Shown here piece by piece: positions 40,855 to 52,855 of a DNA stretch of 64,000 nucleotides. The notes under the pieces are model-generated. The model saw only the letters and a program-made list of their open reading frames with translations. It was not told the origin of the DNA and searched no databases. The position numbers and the translations under genes were made by a program. The first letter of the stretch is position 1, and each line of letters opens with the position of its first letter. Origin of the DNA: Apteryx mantelli (Eukaryota > Chordata > Aves > Apterygiformes > Apterygidae). The DNA lies in contig NC_089978.1 in assembly GCF_036417845.1 (NCBI RefSeq), forward strand, positions 162,127,962-162,191,961, in the 5' to 3' direction.

Positions 40855-41720
40855 AGAGGCTGCTTTGCCCCACCCCAGCGTGGGGGGGGGGGCGGGAATG
40901 GGTGACTCCGCCCCGGCGCATGCGCAGGCACAGCCCGAGCGCCCAATCACCGATGGAGCCCGGCGAGGCGAAGCGGAAGCCCTCGCGTCGCGCAGGCACG
41001 GCGTGGAAGCCTGAGGCATCGATCGGCCGCGCCCCTGTTGAGGCGGTGGGGGCGGGGAGGCGGGCGGCGCTCCCCGGGCCCGAGGGGCGGGGCGGCGCCG
41101 CGCTGGGGCGGCGCCGCGCCAACCAAAACAACGACACGCCCCGGCAGCCCTTGCGCCCGCTCCCCGCCGCCACCATCGCCGCCGCTCGGCGGGCCAGCTC
41201 GGAGCGCCAGGCGGGCGCGGAGACCGGCCGCCGCCGCCATGAAGCTTCGCGTCCGCCTGCAGAAGCGGACGGCACCGCTGGAGGTGCAGGGGGCGGAGCC
41301 AACGCTGGGGGAGCTGCGCGCGCAGCTGCGCCAGGCCCTGCTGCCCGCCTGGGGGTGCAGGTAACGTGCGGAGCGAACCATCGCCGGGGGGGGGGGGAGA
41401 GGTGGCCGCCCGCCCGCCTGCCCGCCCGCGCGCGCGCGCGCCGCCGGCGGGGCCATACCATGTGGCGCGGGGGGGGAGGGGCCGGGCCGGCTTCCACAGG
41501 GCCTCGGCGAGCGGCGGGAACGGGGCGCTGGGGCTGGGCCTGGCGGGCTGGGAAGGGAAGCGGGTCCGAAATGCGCTGTTTAACCGGGTTCGTGAGGGCT
41601 CGGCGCGTGCGGCTGGGAGGTCTGTGCGGGGAGATGCCGCTGGGCCGGAGCCAGCGGGGAAGGGCGGTGCAGCGTTGGCGCATGAGCGTCAGGGGGGAAA
41701 AAAAAGACACGGGATAGAAA
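40855..41720 (+). promoter_or_regulatory. FBXO7: CpG island and promoter region of FBXO7
   Basis: Abrupt switch from AT-rich DNA to dense CpG over about 850 bp, containing the FBXO7 start codon. Visible sites include an NRF-1-like palindrome GGCGCATGCGCA (40915-40926), a CCAAT box (40943-40947) and GC boxes near 41080-41100. There is no obvious TATA box, as expected for a housekeeping CpG promoter. The transcription start is not determined. Confidence 0.8.
41239..41360 (+). CDS. FBXO7: FBXO7 exon 1, start of ubiquitin-like domain
   Basis: Encodes [16 protein letters not shown] onward, 40 residues plus two bases, inside the CpG island. The ATG has a strong Kozak context (GCCGCCGCCATGA). The donor is CAG/GTAACG. 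Confidence 0.95.
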
Positions 41721-44700
41721 AACTGCCGCTCTGGGGATTTTAGCCAACTCGCAAGACCGCGTTAGAGGCTGCTAAAGCTCATACGCCACTTGGTAAAGCT
41801 CCTTGGTGCAGATCTTCCAGTTTCGCTTCCTCCAGTAGCGCAGGGATGGTGGGGCGCTAGGTAACGGAAACCTGAGTACGTTTTGCGTCCTGAGTGTTAA
41901 CTGTCGGTCAGGAAAGTGAAACGGCAAATGCCCACCTCTGAAATACGGGTTGCAGTTCTGTCAGAGCTGACTTTCATTACTCTGTGGCGCTTAGGTTACA
42001 AAAACTGCCGTTGGGTGTCACCTTTACAGTTCTGTGGCTTTCTGAGAGACTGTCTGAGTTTAGACTTCATAAAAGGTTTTGTGTATGAAGAACTCATGAC
42101 AGTGTTTATAGGAGAATAAAACCTGTTAAATTAATGCAAGAGTTGCCTACGGAAGAAGCTCATTTTCTAGTAGTGAGTAAACAGTTTGTATTCACAAATC
42201 TATCATCAGCTATCATCAGGTATGATGATGAAACTAATGTTTCATTGGCAATACATACATTCGATAGCACTGCACTGTACTGCGTACCAGTGTGGGCTGG
42301 AGAAATTTGAAGTTACAGTGCATCCTGCCATGGTGGGTGTATTTTATAGTTGATACTTGATAATGGTTTTCATGCTAGCCACTTCCTTTTTTTTTTTTTT
42401 TTTTTGGTAATTGTTTGCACTGAAGCATCTCTTCTTATTACCCATGTTTGTAATGGCCATGTTGGAGGGCAGCTGCTGACCTTTTGAAGCAAACATTTTA
42501 ATCAGAAAGCAAGATGATTGATCTGCAATAGTATCCTGTTTTTAAGTAATCTGAGTCATTGGTTTATTTAAAGCTTGTTTTGCTAGGTTTAGTATGTTTT
42601 AGTTTGGAAGGCACCTGTTTGCTTCCCTTCATATCTCTTTTATGAGAAGTTATTGTAGATGAAGTTATACCCACCAAGCAATTTTCAGCTATTTAAAACA
42701 CACTTGGAGAGAAAAGTGAGGGAATCACTTCATAGCATAGCCCTTAATTTTTCCCCACTCTTCCTTTAGTGTATAGCTAATTATTAATGGATTAAAACCC
42801 ATGGAATAGTACTTCAGTAGTATGCAATATGCATTTTTAACTATACCTCTGTACAGTTGCAGCTAACCATATCTCCTTATTTCTTTTCCATTACTTTGTA
42901 GTATTGACACACAGTTCTCAATAACACTGAACAACAAGGATGCTCTTACAGAAGACCAGAAGACCTTGGCTTCATATGGGATTGTTTCTGGTGATTTGAT
43001 ATGTTTATTACTAGAAGAAGCAAATGCAAAACCCAGCCTACCTCGTCCCTCGTCTTCTACTCCTCCCCCACTCCAGAATAGTCATGAACCGTCCACCTCG
43101 ATCCCCAACAAAAGTCAGGCCAGCAGCCCAAAAGAAGAAAGGCAGAATGGGCTGCCTGACAACCAGAAAGCTCATGCAGAAGTTCAAAAGAATGATGATA
43201 CGGTAAGTCTGTGAGAATTGACTTGTACAACACAGGGCAAGAAAGGAGGTTGCTATACTTTGTAGTAGAGATCCTTTTCAGAATATTTGGCTCTTAATGT
43301 TTGCCTGAAGTGTAGTCTCTTTTTTTAGCTATGCCATAGAAATTAATTCAGAGGTTCTGAGATGTTTCAGATTTGACATTTTTACAGAACTGTACAGTTT
43401 TGCTGGAACATGCAGTTTTCCTAAGGAAGTTAGGAGTATGTTTCTTGCCTACCTCAGTGCTATCTTCTCAAGGAAACTGATTCTAGATACCAAACAAATG
43501 AAACAAATACAGCCTGTCTGAAATACCACTCACTAGATGAGTGCATGATTCCTTTCTAATGGTTGTAACAGTTCCCTGTGATTCAGGGGGCCTGTCATAG
43601 AATAAGATACCTGTCTGGCTCGTGCATGAGGTTTGTGTTGCTGAAATAGCTCCCACCTCATGCTTCACAGATACACATCTGTATGACCCCACATGCCTGG
43701 TGCAACTAATAGGTACATCTTTTGGATGCTTTGTGGTGGCTTTTCCTGTGTGACAATAGATACAGTAGTTAAGCAGATAACGGCTCCCACCAACTACTGG
43801 AAGGAGTCCGGTCTAGGAAGGAGTCTTCCTAGAGGAGACTCTCCAGGTACAGCCTAGTGCCATGGCCTATCTCATTATGGGATCCTGTCCTTTTAGGGAG
43901 GAGCTTGAGAATCTGGGAAGAAGTTGTTTTCTTGCATTCTTTCAAAGCAAGTAGTTCTTTGTTTTGGAACTAATTTCAAATACAAAACATCCCTTAATAC
44001 AGCCTTTATATGAGGAATTTTGATAAATATACTTTTAAAAATATTGTTTTAAAGTGTGGAAATAAAGGATAAGGTGAGAAGAATTGTCAATTGTTGAAGA
44101 GAATGTAGTGGGACCATTGTACTATTCATTCCTGTCAGGAGCAATAGCCCTTACATGGTGCTGTATTTAGGCAAGCTGCTCATGTCTGTCAGTTGGACCA
44201 CATTAAGCTGTGCAGGAATCTCTGTTGCACATTTATCTCATTATTTGAAGGCAAGATGAAAAATTCTCAGGTCTTCTTCCACAACTGAGATGAAAGATGG
44301 CAGAAAAATTTCCAGGCAACTAAGTGTTATTAAAAAAACCCTCTAGCAATCTGAAAAACAGTGTTTAATTGGGGCTACATGCATTGCTGTTAATGAGAGA
44401 TGGGAAATTCCACAGATGGTTGGCTACACGAGCCTCATACAGGCATGAGGGTGCATTGTGCCTTTGAGCGTGTATGTGGGGGAGAAGTAGCTACAGCTCC
44501 TTTAGCCTCTTCCTCCCTTTCCTGCCCCTTCCTTCAGGTGAATCTGCCCATTATTTTAATTTGCTAGGGTGTTTTTTTAGTGTGGCCCTAAGTAGTTTTG
44601 TGGGAACATGTAACAATAAAATAAATTACATAATAATATGGTGTGATTTTTTTAGGAGAAGAAAGCAAGCCATAATAAAGTCACCATTGTCCTCAAGTCT

Positions 44701-45833
44701 CAGTAAATACACTCTTTTGATGATTTTTTTTTTTCCAGCTATTTAAGTCTGTTCTGTTTATAAGGAGTCTGAGTTATCATTTTGATACTTGCCATGCCTG
44801 CTGGCTCAGCTTAAATAAGTGGTGATACCACAGTGAATAGATTATTCCTGTATGTGGTGAGGGAATTCTCCTGAAGTTTTAATATATTGTTATCACTTTG
44901 TGTTCAAGTAGTGTATGCAATAAAATGACAGACCCCCTTATGAAGGGCTTGCAATATAAATATCCAAAAAAAGACGAAGGCTCTGTATATAATCCCTGTT
45001 TGCAGCTGGGATGCTAGGAAATGGAGATGAAATGAGTCTGTGAAAATTGCAGGGAAGTCTGTAGCGTAGACTTGGTGCTCCTGAAGACTGGAGTAGGCAG
45101 AGGAATAATTGTAATGTATATAGAGATGTAGTTTTCTGAATGAACGTTTGTTTGTTACCCTTTAAGGCAAGATCCAGCCTAGAATTTGCTTCTGGTTTAG
45201 TCTCAGAAGATGTTGATCTGGAAGAAGGTACAGGTTCCTATCCCTCTGAACCAATGCTGTGCAGTGAAGCTGCTGATGGTGAAATACCACATTCCTTAGA
45301 AATGCTCTACCATTCTGCTGAGTGTACCAGTGCCACTGATGCCTTGATTGTTCTAGTACATCTTCTCATGATGGAGACAGGCTATGTACCTCAGGTAAGT
45401 GCACAATCAAACAGGAAATTCCTTGGTCAGTAGGAGAAAGCTTTGGAATATCATGGGAACATATGGTGCAAAACATATCTGAAACTCTACTTCTGGCTGT
45501 GTGTATGTCAGTCAGCAGCAGGGGCTGCTGAAGTATCAGCTTCTCTAATTTGCCTGACCAGTATGACTTAAGGCTAAAGACTAGAGCAGCATTTAGATAT
45601 AGGAGAAGAGGCCTGTCTCACTGTTTCTTTGTCTCCGGCATCTCTGGGACCCAGCTAATAACCTCCCACTTCTGCTATCTACTGTTGAGATTGTATAGAT
45701 GTTGCTTAGGTTTAGCTCTAGGATCAGGGACTGTGTGCATTCAGTGCTTCTGTACTGAACTAACTGTGTAAGTGTACTTGTATCTCTACCCTGTTATGAA
45801 AACATACTCTCCCTTGTTGTTTCTTCATCCTGC

Positions 45834-45869
<36 letters not shown>

Positions 45870-48800
45870 TTTTATAAAAGTACATGTTTCACAGCAATGT
45901 TTTATATTAACATCTGTTCCTTAAGTTGAAATAGGGGGTTATTCTTGTGCATACAGGATCCGTAAGAACGAGTTACTTTATTGCAATACTGCCTTCAACA
46001 TCAATATCTTCTCAGTGGTATCCGGTTGAAATGGTTAACAAGGCCTAGGTCTGCCAAAATATTCCTGGTTCCACTAACCTATATAGATATCTAACTCATA
46101 CTCAAGCACCTACAGCATTATCCATATGCACTGTATGAATTCAACTTTTCCCTTTAGATTTTCAGACCTGTGTTAGGTGTTCACTAGCAAATGACTGAAC
46201 CTGCTGAAAATGACTTGCTGTCAGTGGAAGTGGTTTAAATTCTCATGTTTTTCCTTGCTGTGAGGCTGACTAAGAACATGCATGGGGTCAGTTTAGGTGT
46301 TCTGTTGACCAATACCAATTTAATAAATGTGCTAACTTAATTACATTCCCATAGCCTGTAATATTATCTGACAAGCATGTTTGCTGCTGAGAAAAAAAGT
46401 TTTTGTTTATGTCAGTCAGCAGCTTTGGAAGTAGGGAAGATAGTTGTGAAAATTTATGAGGAAGCAAAGGGAGTCTAATTGTACTTGAGTTATGTTGTAT
46501 CCCCATATGGGATTCCAAATGGGGGTTCTCATACTGAAATTGAAAGGAAAAAGTGTTAGTCCACTCAGATTTCCAAGTGGATTTCAAACTATGATTCTTC
46601 AAGCCCTGTTCATAAAAGGTACAATGATGTGGTTTTTATGCAGCAAGTTCATGTACAATCAGGGGTTACCAGAGGTGCTAGAATGAAAGACAGAATGAAG
46701 TACAGTTTTCAAAGAAGTGGCCTTAAGTCTGTCTACTGAATAACCTTCCCTGTCAGAAACTGGGACAGAACACAGAATTCCTGAATTTCTCCTTAGATTT
46801 GCTGTGAGGCATGGGGGTAAATAGTATATAATCATGCAATCGCATTATATATCATAATGCACAGTTGGATTAAATTAAAATTTAAATTGCAGTGTAATTT
46901 TGGCATTTCCGAACTTTTAATCCTCTTTTTGCCCTCAGTCTTGGTACATTGCTCAGGTATGACAGTGTTATCTCTGTGTACTTCTAGGGGACAGAAGCCA
47001 AGGCAGTGTCTATGCCAGAGAAATGGAGAGGGAGTGGTGTTTATAAACTACAGTACACGCATCCCCTTTGCGAAGAAGGTGCTGCTGGTTTGACTTGTGT
47101 GCCTTTGGGAGATCTTGTTGTCATTAATGGTAAGCTAGTCATGTTTTTAGCCTGGATACACATTGCTAAATGTCACCATTCTTTAGGAAGTGAAACTGAA
47201 ATCAATGTTTAGAACTGCACCTTGATTATCCAGGTTACTGAGGTGAAAGAGATGCCACTATATTACACTGTATATTCCTGGCATTCCTTTGTCTCTGTGT
47301 TAACCTTTTCTTTCCCTCAAAACAGTACAGAGCAATGCTTGGGGGATTCAGCTGGCCTTTTCGTTGTAAAGTTGTAAAAATCTCTTTTATTTTCTCATTT
47401 GATAAGAACTTTGATATACATTGCCAAATATTAAAATAGGTAGATTTGCTCCAGCATCAGTATTTTGTCTCGTCTCATGTTCTTTGCGATACTTATAAAT
47501 AGCTTATAGAATTTGTGTTCTTTAGTTTTAATGTATAATCTTCCCTGTCTTTCCTGAAGCACATGAACAGTATCTCTAACTGTGGTCTCAAAAACTGTAT
47601 TTAGTTAAAACTTTTCAATCCAGAAAGTTTAGGAAAGTCTTAATTTTTTGAAGCAACTTCTCTTTTACTTTTTTTTTCTTATTTACCGTTTACCCAATTC
47701 CTCATTTTTGAAGAACCACTATTAAATTGGGACTTGATTCTAATGTCAGGATATCTTTTTATTAAAGTTTGTAGATTTATTTGTAAAACTTGTAACTGAT
47801 TATGCCCATTTATATAAGCACATACACTGTATTTTCTCAGAACATGTGTGTATTTTGCTCTCTAAAATTAGGATAAAATGCTTTAATAAGTCAGGTTAAG
47901 GTTAAATTTCAGACAATGTTATAATTACCCTGCATATAGCATTCATGTAGTAAGATTGTTCAGTCTTTCAGCAGAGTTTCAAGTATTGGAGTTAATGTTT
48001 CTTTCATGACTTGATTATAATAATGGCTCTCTGTGTACCACTTTTAGCTGTGTTGCATCTCTTTCCATGTGATAGAACTGTTGAAGGCAACACTAGCTTT
48101 TTGTCAGCAAAATCTCTGTTTCTTTTCTGCTATTTTAAGTTCCACTCTTTTTTTTTTTTTCTTCTCAAAAATTTTACTTGTCCAGCTGCCTGATATAATT
48201 GGGTATTTCCTCCTAGAGGGGAGGCTAGTGAGGGAAGAAAATAAAATGCCCCTGAGGATAAGGCAGTAATGAAGTGATTTTTATTATCTGTCAATATGGT
48301 TTTTAATTTTTAAATGTCTTTTTCTTATATTTGCAGGAACTTTAAAAATCAACAAAGAGATTAAAGGTGTGAAGAGAATACAGCTATTGCCAGCATCCTT
48401 TGTTTGCTTTCAGGAACCAGGTATGATTGTGCTATAATACTTGTAAGAGTAGACTGAAATGTAAGGGAGTGGCACAATGGGGAAGGATATACTTGGGCAG
48501 AGGACTGAATTGTTTAGGATAACAAAAAAAAAAAAAAAAGAAGTGGTTACCATTTAGGTGAGACATAACTTTGTGGTAAAAGGAATTCAGAGTGTAGCCA
48601 TTAACTCACATTTAGCTGTTAAAACAATTTGAATTTCCTGGATTAGCTGAGTAAGTGAAGAATCTTGCAAAGTCTGAGTCATCTTTTGGCTCATATGCAT
48701 GTTATTTATGAGCTCCTAAATGTATGTGTGAATCTCTGAGGCAGCAATGCAGGATTATACTCCCCTTTTTCATGGACTTAGGTTGATAGTACATACACTC

Positions 48801-51800
48801 TTGTTATGGCATCATAATAGTTATATTCTTTTCATTGGAAAATATGTGCTGACTGCATAAGTCTCTCCAGAACTCCAAAATGAGAGAAAAACTAAGGCAG
48901 GGGGAGGAGAGAAGGGCAGATGGATATGGATCCTTTGTGAGCACAGACCTGACTAGTCTTTTGTTTTCTGGAGTATGCATGAATTGAATTGTTGCCAGTT
49001 GATGCTGACTTGGTTTCCTACACTGCGTCCCAGTTGCTGGTGTGCCCGGCTAGTCAAAAGGCTGTAGAATAACTGAGCACTGAGATGTGTCCAAGACAAC
49101 GGTAGAACCTTCTGAGGTTCAGAGATTTCCTCCCACCTCTTCCCCCCCCCGCCACCTTTAATCATGCAAAACTCATGCAAATTAGAGTTCTGCTTGTAAG
49201 AAAATGACAGTCTCTCTGCTCTTGCGTAATTTTTTCATAATAACCTGAAATTAAGCTTTTGGCATCTCTGTTTTGATAGAAAAGGTTGCAGGTGTTTACA
49301 AAGACCTTCAGAAGTTATCCCGTCTCTTTAAAGACCAGCTGGTGTACTCTCTTCTGGCTGCTGCCCGACAAGGTAAGAGAAAATACTTAGAATTTGAGCT
49401 GGTAGTTCTTTTCTGAGGATGGAAAGAGGATTTTCTATGCAAAGTCTCAAGGGAAAAGTGTTCGAAACAGCTGTTCAGTGCTGGGTACAAAAAGAGTAAG
49501 ACTAAAGTAATGCATACATTCTAAAGAAATTAGATTAATCTTCCTATTTCAAAAGTTTTACTATAATGATTATTTCCAGTTTTTAAGTTTGATTGCTCAA
49601 GATGAAAAACTCTCTCTGGTCTCACTTAATAGACTGAAGTGGTATGGCTGTTTTCCGCACCTGATATTGAGGAAAATAATAGCACAATAATTTCATGGCA
49701 GCAGTTCTGTAGTTTTGATCCTTTTCTGTCAATGTAAAAAAAACTTCTATATTTGAAAAATACAGAAAAAAAATGCGTATTTGGGAGTCTGACCCCCAGG
49801 AATTATGTTCTTAGTAATTGAGGGTTTGGAAAGGATGATGAAAAGCAACCCAAGCTGGTGTTTGTGAAGCAGTAGGAAGTCCAGCTGTCCCTGCATAGGT
49901 ATTGGCATAAGAGATCTTGGCTTTCTATGCTGAAGACAACTCAGTTGAATTCCCTCTAGACTTCATTGTGAAGAGGTTTTATGTCAAACATATGCTTTGT
50001 ATCTAATGCGTTTTTTGTGAATTAATGAAATTGAGCAGGTTTTTTTTTTCTTTATCTCTTGCAGCCTTTGTTCTGTAGCGTATAGAACATAGAGTTTTGG
50101 GGTGCTTCTCGTACGTACAAGGACCAATAATGTTCATTATAAAGTGCCACTTGGCCTATTTTATGCACTCCACAAATATACTGAGAGCTGCAAGAGATCT
50201 GTTTTAAAGTGCTGTGAGGAGACTTCTTATAAGTGGTGCAGCTGAGGCAGCAAAGGGAAATGATTTAAGGGAATGACACTAATGTCCTTCGCTTCTTCTA
50301 GGGTTTTTAGGGCTAGAGTAAACTCTACACCATTATAGGTAAAGCTTCTGTTTCTTCCACTTTGTAGCTCTGAACTTGCCAGACGTATTTGGGTTAGTGG
50401 TCCTTCCTCTTGAGCTGAAGCTTCGGATTTTCAGACTTCTGGATGTCCGTTCGCTCATCTCTCTCTCTGCTGTTTGCCATGATCTTTACACAGCTTCAAA
50501 TGACCAACTTCTTTGGAGGTTTATATATCTGCGAGATTTTCGAGGTAATGTTGAGACACGTGTTTTCTCTAATTACAGTCCTACGTGAACAGAGGGATTA
50601 GGTCTGACAGATTTTGGTAAGAGGTGCCTCAGGCAACTACTATTTTTTGAACACTGAGAGTAAATGCAGTCATTTGTAATACTGACCAGTACAGCTGGTC
50701 AGACATAATGCAGGTGGATGCTCTCTTCTTGCCATGAAAACTAGTGACAATCTACTGAGCCATTACTGATGGACCACAGAGATCTGCCCATCATGTTGTG
50801 TAGACTGTCCTTGTCTTCCACTGTTTCTCTAGTTACCTCAGTGTGCTGGCTATTGCAGATGTTAGGGAATGGAGGGAAGAGGTATTCTTGCAAGAATCCC
50901 TCACAAGAGTTTGAAGAACTAAGGTGGTCAGGGAAGTGCTGTCAGAAATCAGAAACTGTTGGGGTCAGTGTTTCTGGGATTTATCTAGTTACTGATTAAG
51001 TCTTGGAGATGATGCTTTGTGTAGAACAGGGTGTATGAGTAAACTATCTACTGAGTGGTCCTGGAGCTTTATTTTTTTAAGTTGCAGTATCTCTGTAAGA
51101 AATGTGTTGCTCAAAAGTTTTTCCTTTTTAATTGTTTTTTGTCTCCTGATTCTTCTGTAAGTCTCCAAAAAACCGCGGGCATCCTTGGCGTAAATGCTAC
51201 TTAAAAATAAGATTGCTCTTTTTAATTTTTGCTTCTCTTTGTAGATCCTATTGCAAGGCCTCGTGACACAGACTGGAAAGAAGTAGGTGGCTACTTCATA
51301 TAATCTCTCTGAGATTAGTCTCCATGGGCTAGTTTGAGGATAAGGCTTAGGCTTTGGGAGGCAGTGACATTGAGTTAAATTTTAAATTAAGTGTGGCGTT
51401 CTCTGTGCACGCAGTAACTTTGGTTAGAGTAGGAGAAAATAGCATCAAAGTCACAAAGGGCATGCGCAAATCGTGGAGGGGGGATCTTCCAGAGATGCCT
51501 TTGGAAGACGGTGGAAGTGTTCTGGGCTTTAAGACCGGTGAGGAGTACTTCTCTGAGAAGTGCTGAAGAACTGAACACAAGTGCTGAAGCTGGAACACAA
51601 AGCACTTCTAGAGCTTTAAAATACCTTTGTTTCTGTCTGCAGTTGTACAAGAAAAAATTGAAACAGAAGAAGGATGCCCTGAGATGGAGGCATACGATGT
51701 TTCTGCCTCCTACACCTCATCCAATCCCCTTTCATCCCAACCCATTCTATCCTAATCCCTTTCCTCCCAACCCATTCCCATCAAATCCAATTTATCCTCC

Positions 51801-52047
51801 AATGATCATTGGTGGAGAATATGCTGAGAGACCAACACTTCCATATGCTGGAGACCCAATTAACTCTCTCATTCCTGGCCCAGGGGAAGCACCAGGCCAG
51901 TTTCCTCCATTCAGACCACATTTTGACCCAATTGGTTCCTTGCCTGGAGCAAACCCTACACTTCCAGGACGAGCTGGTCCCAATGACAGGTTTCCACCCA
52001 GACCCAGCCGAGGCCGCCCCATGGACATTCGCCGTGCATTCATTTGA
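41239..52047 (+). CDS. FBXO7: F-box only protein 7, complete
   Basis: Substrate receptor of SCF ubiquitin ligases that also binds the proteasome regulator PI31 and takes part in PINK1/Parkin mitophagy; human mutations cause early-onset parkinsonism (family knowledge). Exons: 41239-41360, 42902-43202, 45167-45394, 46988-47129, 48337-48420, 49280-49372, 50368-50544, 51245-51282 and 51643-52047. They total 1590 nt, 529 residues, with all phases joining. A ubiquitin-like domain spans about 1-78; Thr22, the site of human T22M, is kept. The FP dimerisation region covers about 180-323 (SMPEKW, VYKLQY, LTCVPLG). The F-box is about 331-376 ([18 protein letters not shown]). The proline-rich tail holds RPHFDP (486-491), matching the RxxFDP motif. 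Human FBXO7 has 522 residues, so this is full length. AATAAA follows at 52850. Confidence 0.97.
42387..42405. repeat. T19 homopolymer in FBXO7 intron 1
   Basis: Nineteen consecutive T. The rest of intron 1 (41361-42901) shows no other feature beyond the CpG island edge. Confidence 0.95.
45839..45865. repeat. A27 homopolymer in FBXO7 intron 3
   Basis: Twenty-seven consecutive A, the longest homopolymer in the window. No SINE or processed gene was recognised upstream of it, and no flanking duplication was seen. Confidence 0.95.
50368..50544 (+). CDS. FBXO7: FBXO7 exon 7, F-box
   Basis: One exon carries the whole F-box (residues about 324-382): [20 protein letters not shown], then [19 protein letters not shown], the SKP1-binding fold. 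It starts after CTTTGTAG and ends at GAG/GTAATG. Confidence 0.96.
51643..52047 (+). CDS. FBXO7: FBXO7 exon 9, proline-rich tail with NPF array
   Basis: The terminal coding exon gives residues 396-529. A lysine-rich start ([15 protein letters not shown]) leads into three NPF motifs at 428-430, 433-435 and 438-440 and a related NPI at 443-445. These are followed by the conserved [20 protein letters not shown] and RPHFDP blocks and a C-terminal [10 protein letters not shown]. The stop is TGA at 52045-52047. Confidence 0.96.
   Translation: MYKKKLKQKKDALRWRHTMFLPPTPHPIPFHPNPFYPNPFPPNPFPSNPIYPPMIIGGEYAERPTLPYAGDPINSLIPGPGEAPGQFPPFRPHFDPIGSLPGANPTLPGRAGPNDRFPPRPSRGRPMDIRRAFI
51733..51792 (+). repeat. 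FBXO7: Four imperfect 15-bp coding repeats (NPF array) in FBXO7
   Basis: The units CATCCCAACCCATTC, TATCCTAATCCCTTT, CCTCCCAACCCATTC and CCATCAAATCCAATT encode [15 protein letters not shown] and PSNPI. The 15-bp period shows expansion by slippage within frame. Confidence 0.93.
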
Positions 52048-52849
52048 CTGCTGCTTTTTCCTTCAGTGGGTTTTCTGGTTTCTGAACTTGCTTTCTAACT
52101 GCAGGAGATTGCAAAACGCAGGCACTAACATCTGCCTTCTCTTCAGATTGTGACAAGAACATGTGTGCATGATTATGTCTTGCCCACAAAGACTGGGTTT
52201 GTTTATGCTCTGGTGGTACTGCACCATCTAGCACTAAGGTCTGTTTGATGAAGAGCTGTGACTTAGAACAGATTGTGATGTTTTTTCCCTTCTCTCTAAT
52301 CATCCGTGAAGTGCTACTTAGAGACCAGAAGGCTACTGGCCTGACATTTGCTGCATCAGATAAAGAGCACTTTAAATACAAATCTTATATTCGTCTGTTT
52401 TATTTCAAGAGTTTTATTAACTGACCAGTGCAAATGATTTTGTTTCAACTCTACCTGGCTAATAATCTTAACAAAAAAATCTACCATGTTCTACATACCA
52501 CTGTTACACCGGTAGATTTGAGTTCATAAAGTTTTTCAAAGATGACATTTTCTTTTTCCTTTTATCTTTTATTAGGTAAAAAGCATTTTTTGTTGATACT
52601 TAATACACAAAGAATACAGGGAAGGGATATTCTTTACAATGGAAGTATTAGAACACGAACCAGTTCATTTTACAAACAACTTAGTAAACTCATGCTACAG
52701 TGCAACTCAAAAGTCTGAACAGAAGCAATATTACGAAGAACCATCAGCAAAACTTTTGTGTTTCTCCCTGTTTGTACAGACTGACTTTGCAAAGAAGGAG
52801 CTATAGTACATGGCTGCATTTTCTGTGTATGAACTAAAACTGGTGCAAA

Positions 52850-52855
52850 AATAAA
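52850..52855 (+). terminator. FBXO7: Polyadenylation signal of FBXO7
   Basis: AATAAA about 0.8 kb after the stop codon, the first canonical signal found in the 3' UTR. Confidence 0.7.

Noticed and set aside
40682-41710. 342-codon minus-strand open frame across the FBXO7 promoter.
   Set aside because: Arginine-, alanine- and proline-rich translation typical of a CpG island read in a non-coding frame; no recognisable domain.
45839-45865. A27 tract considered as the tail of a SINE or processed pseudogene.
   Set aside because: No upstream element body and no target duplication were visible; treated as a simple homopolymer.
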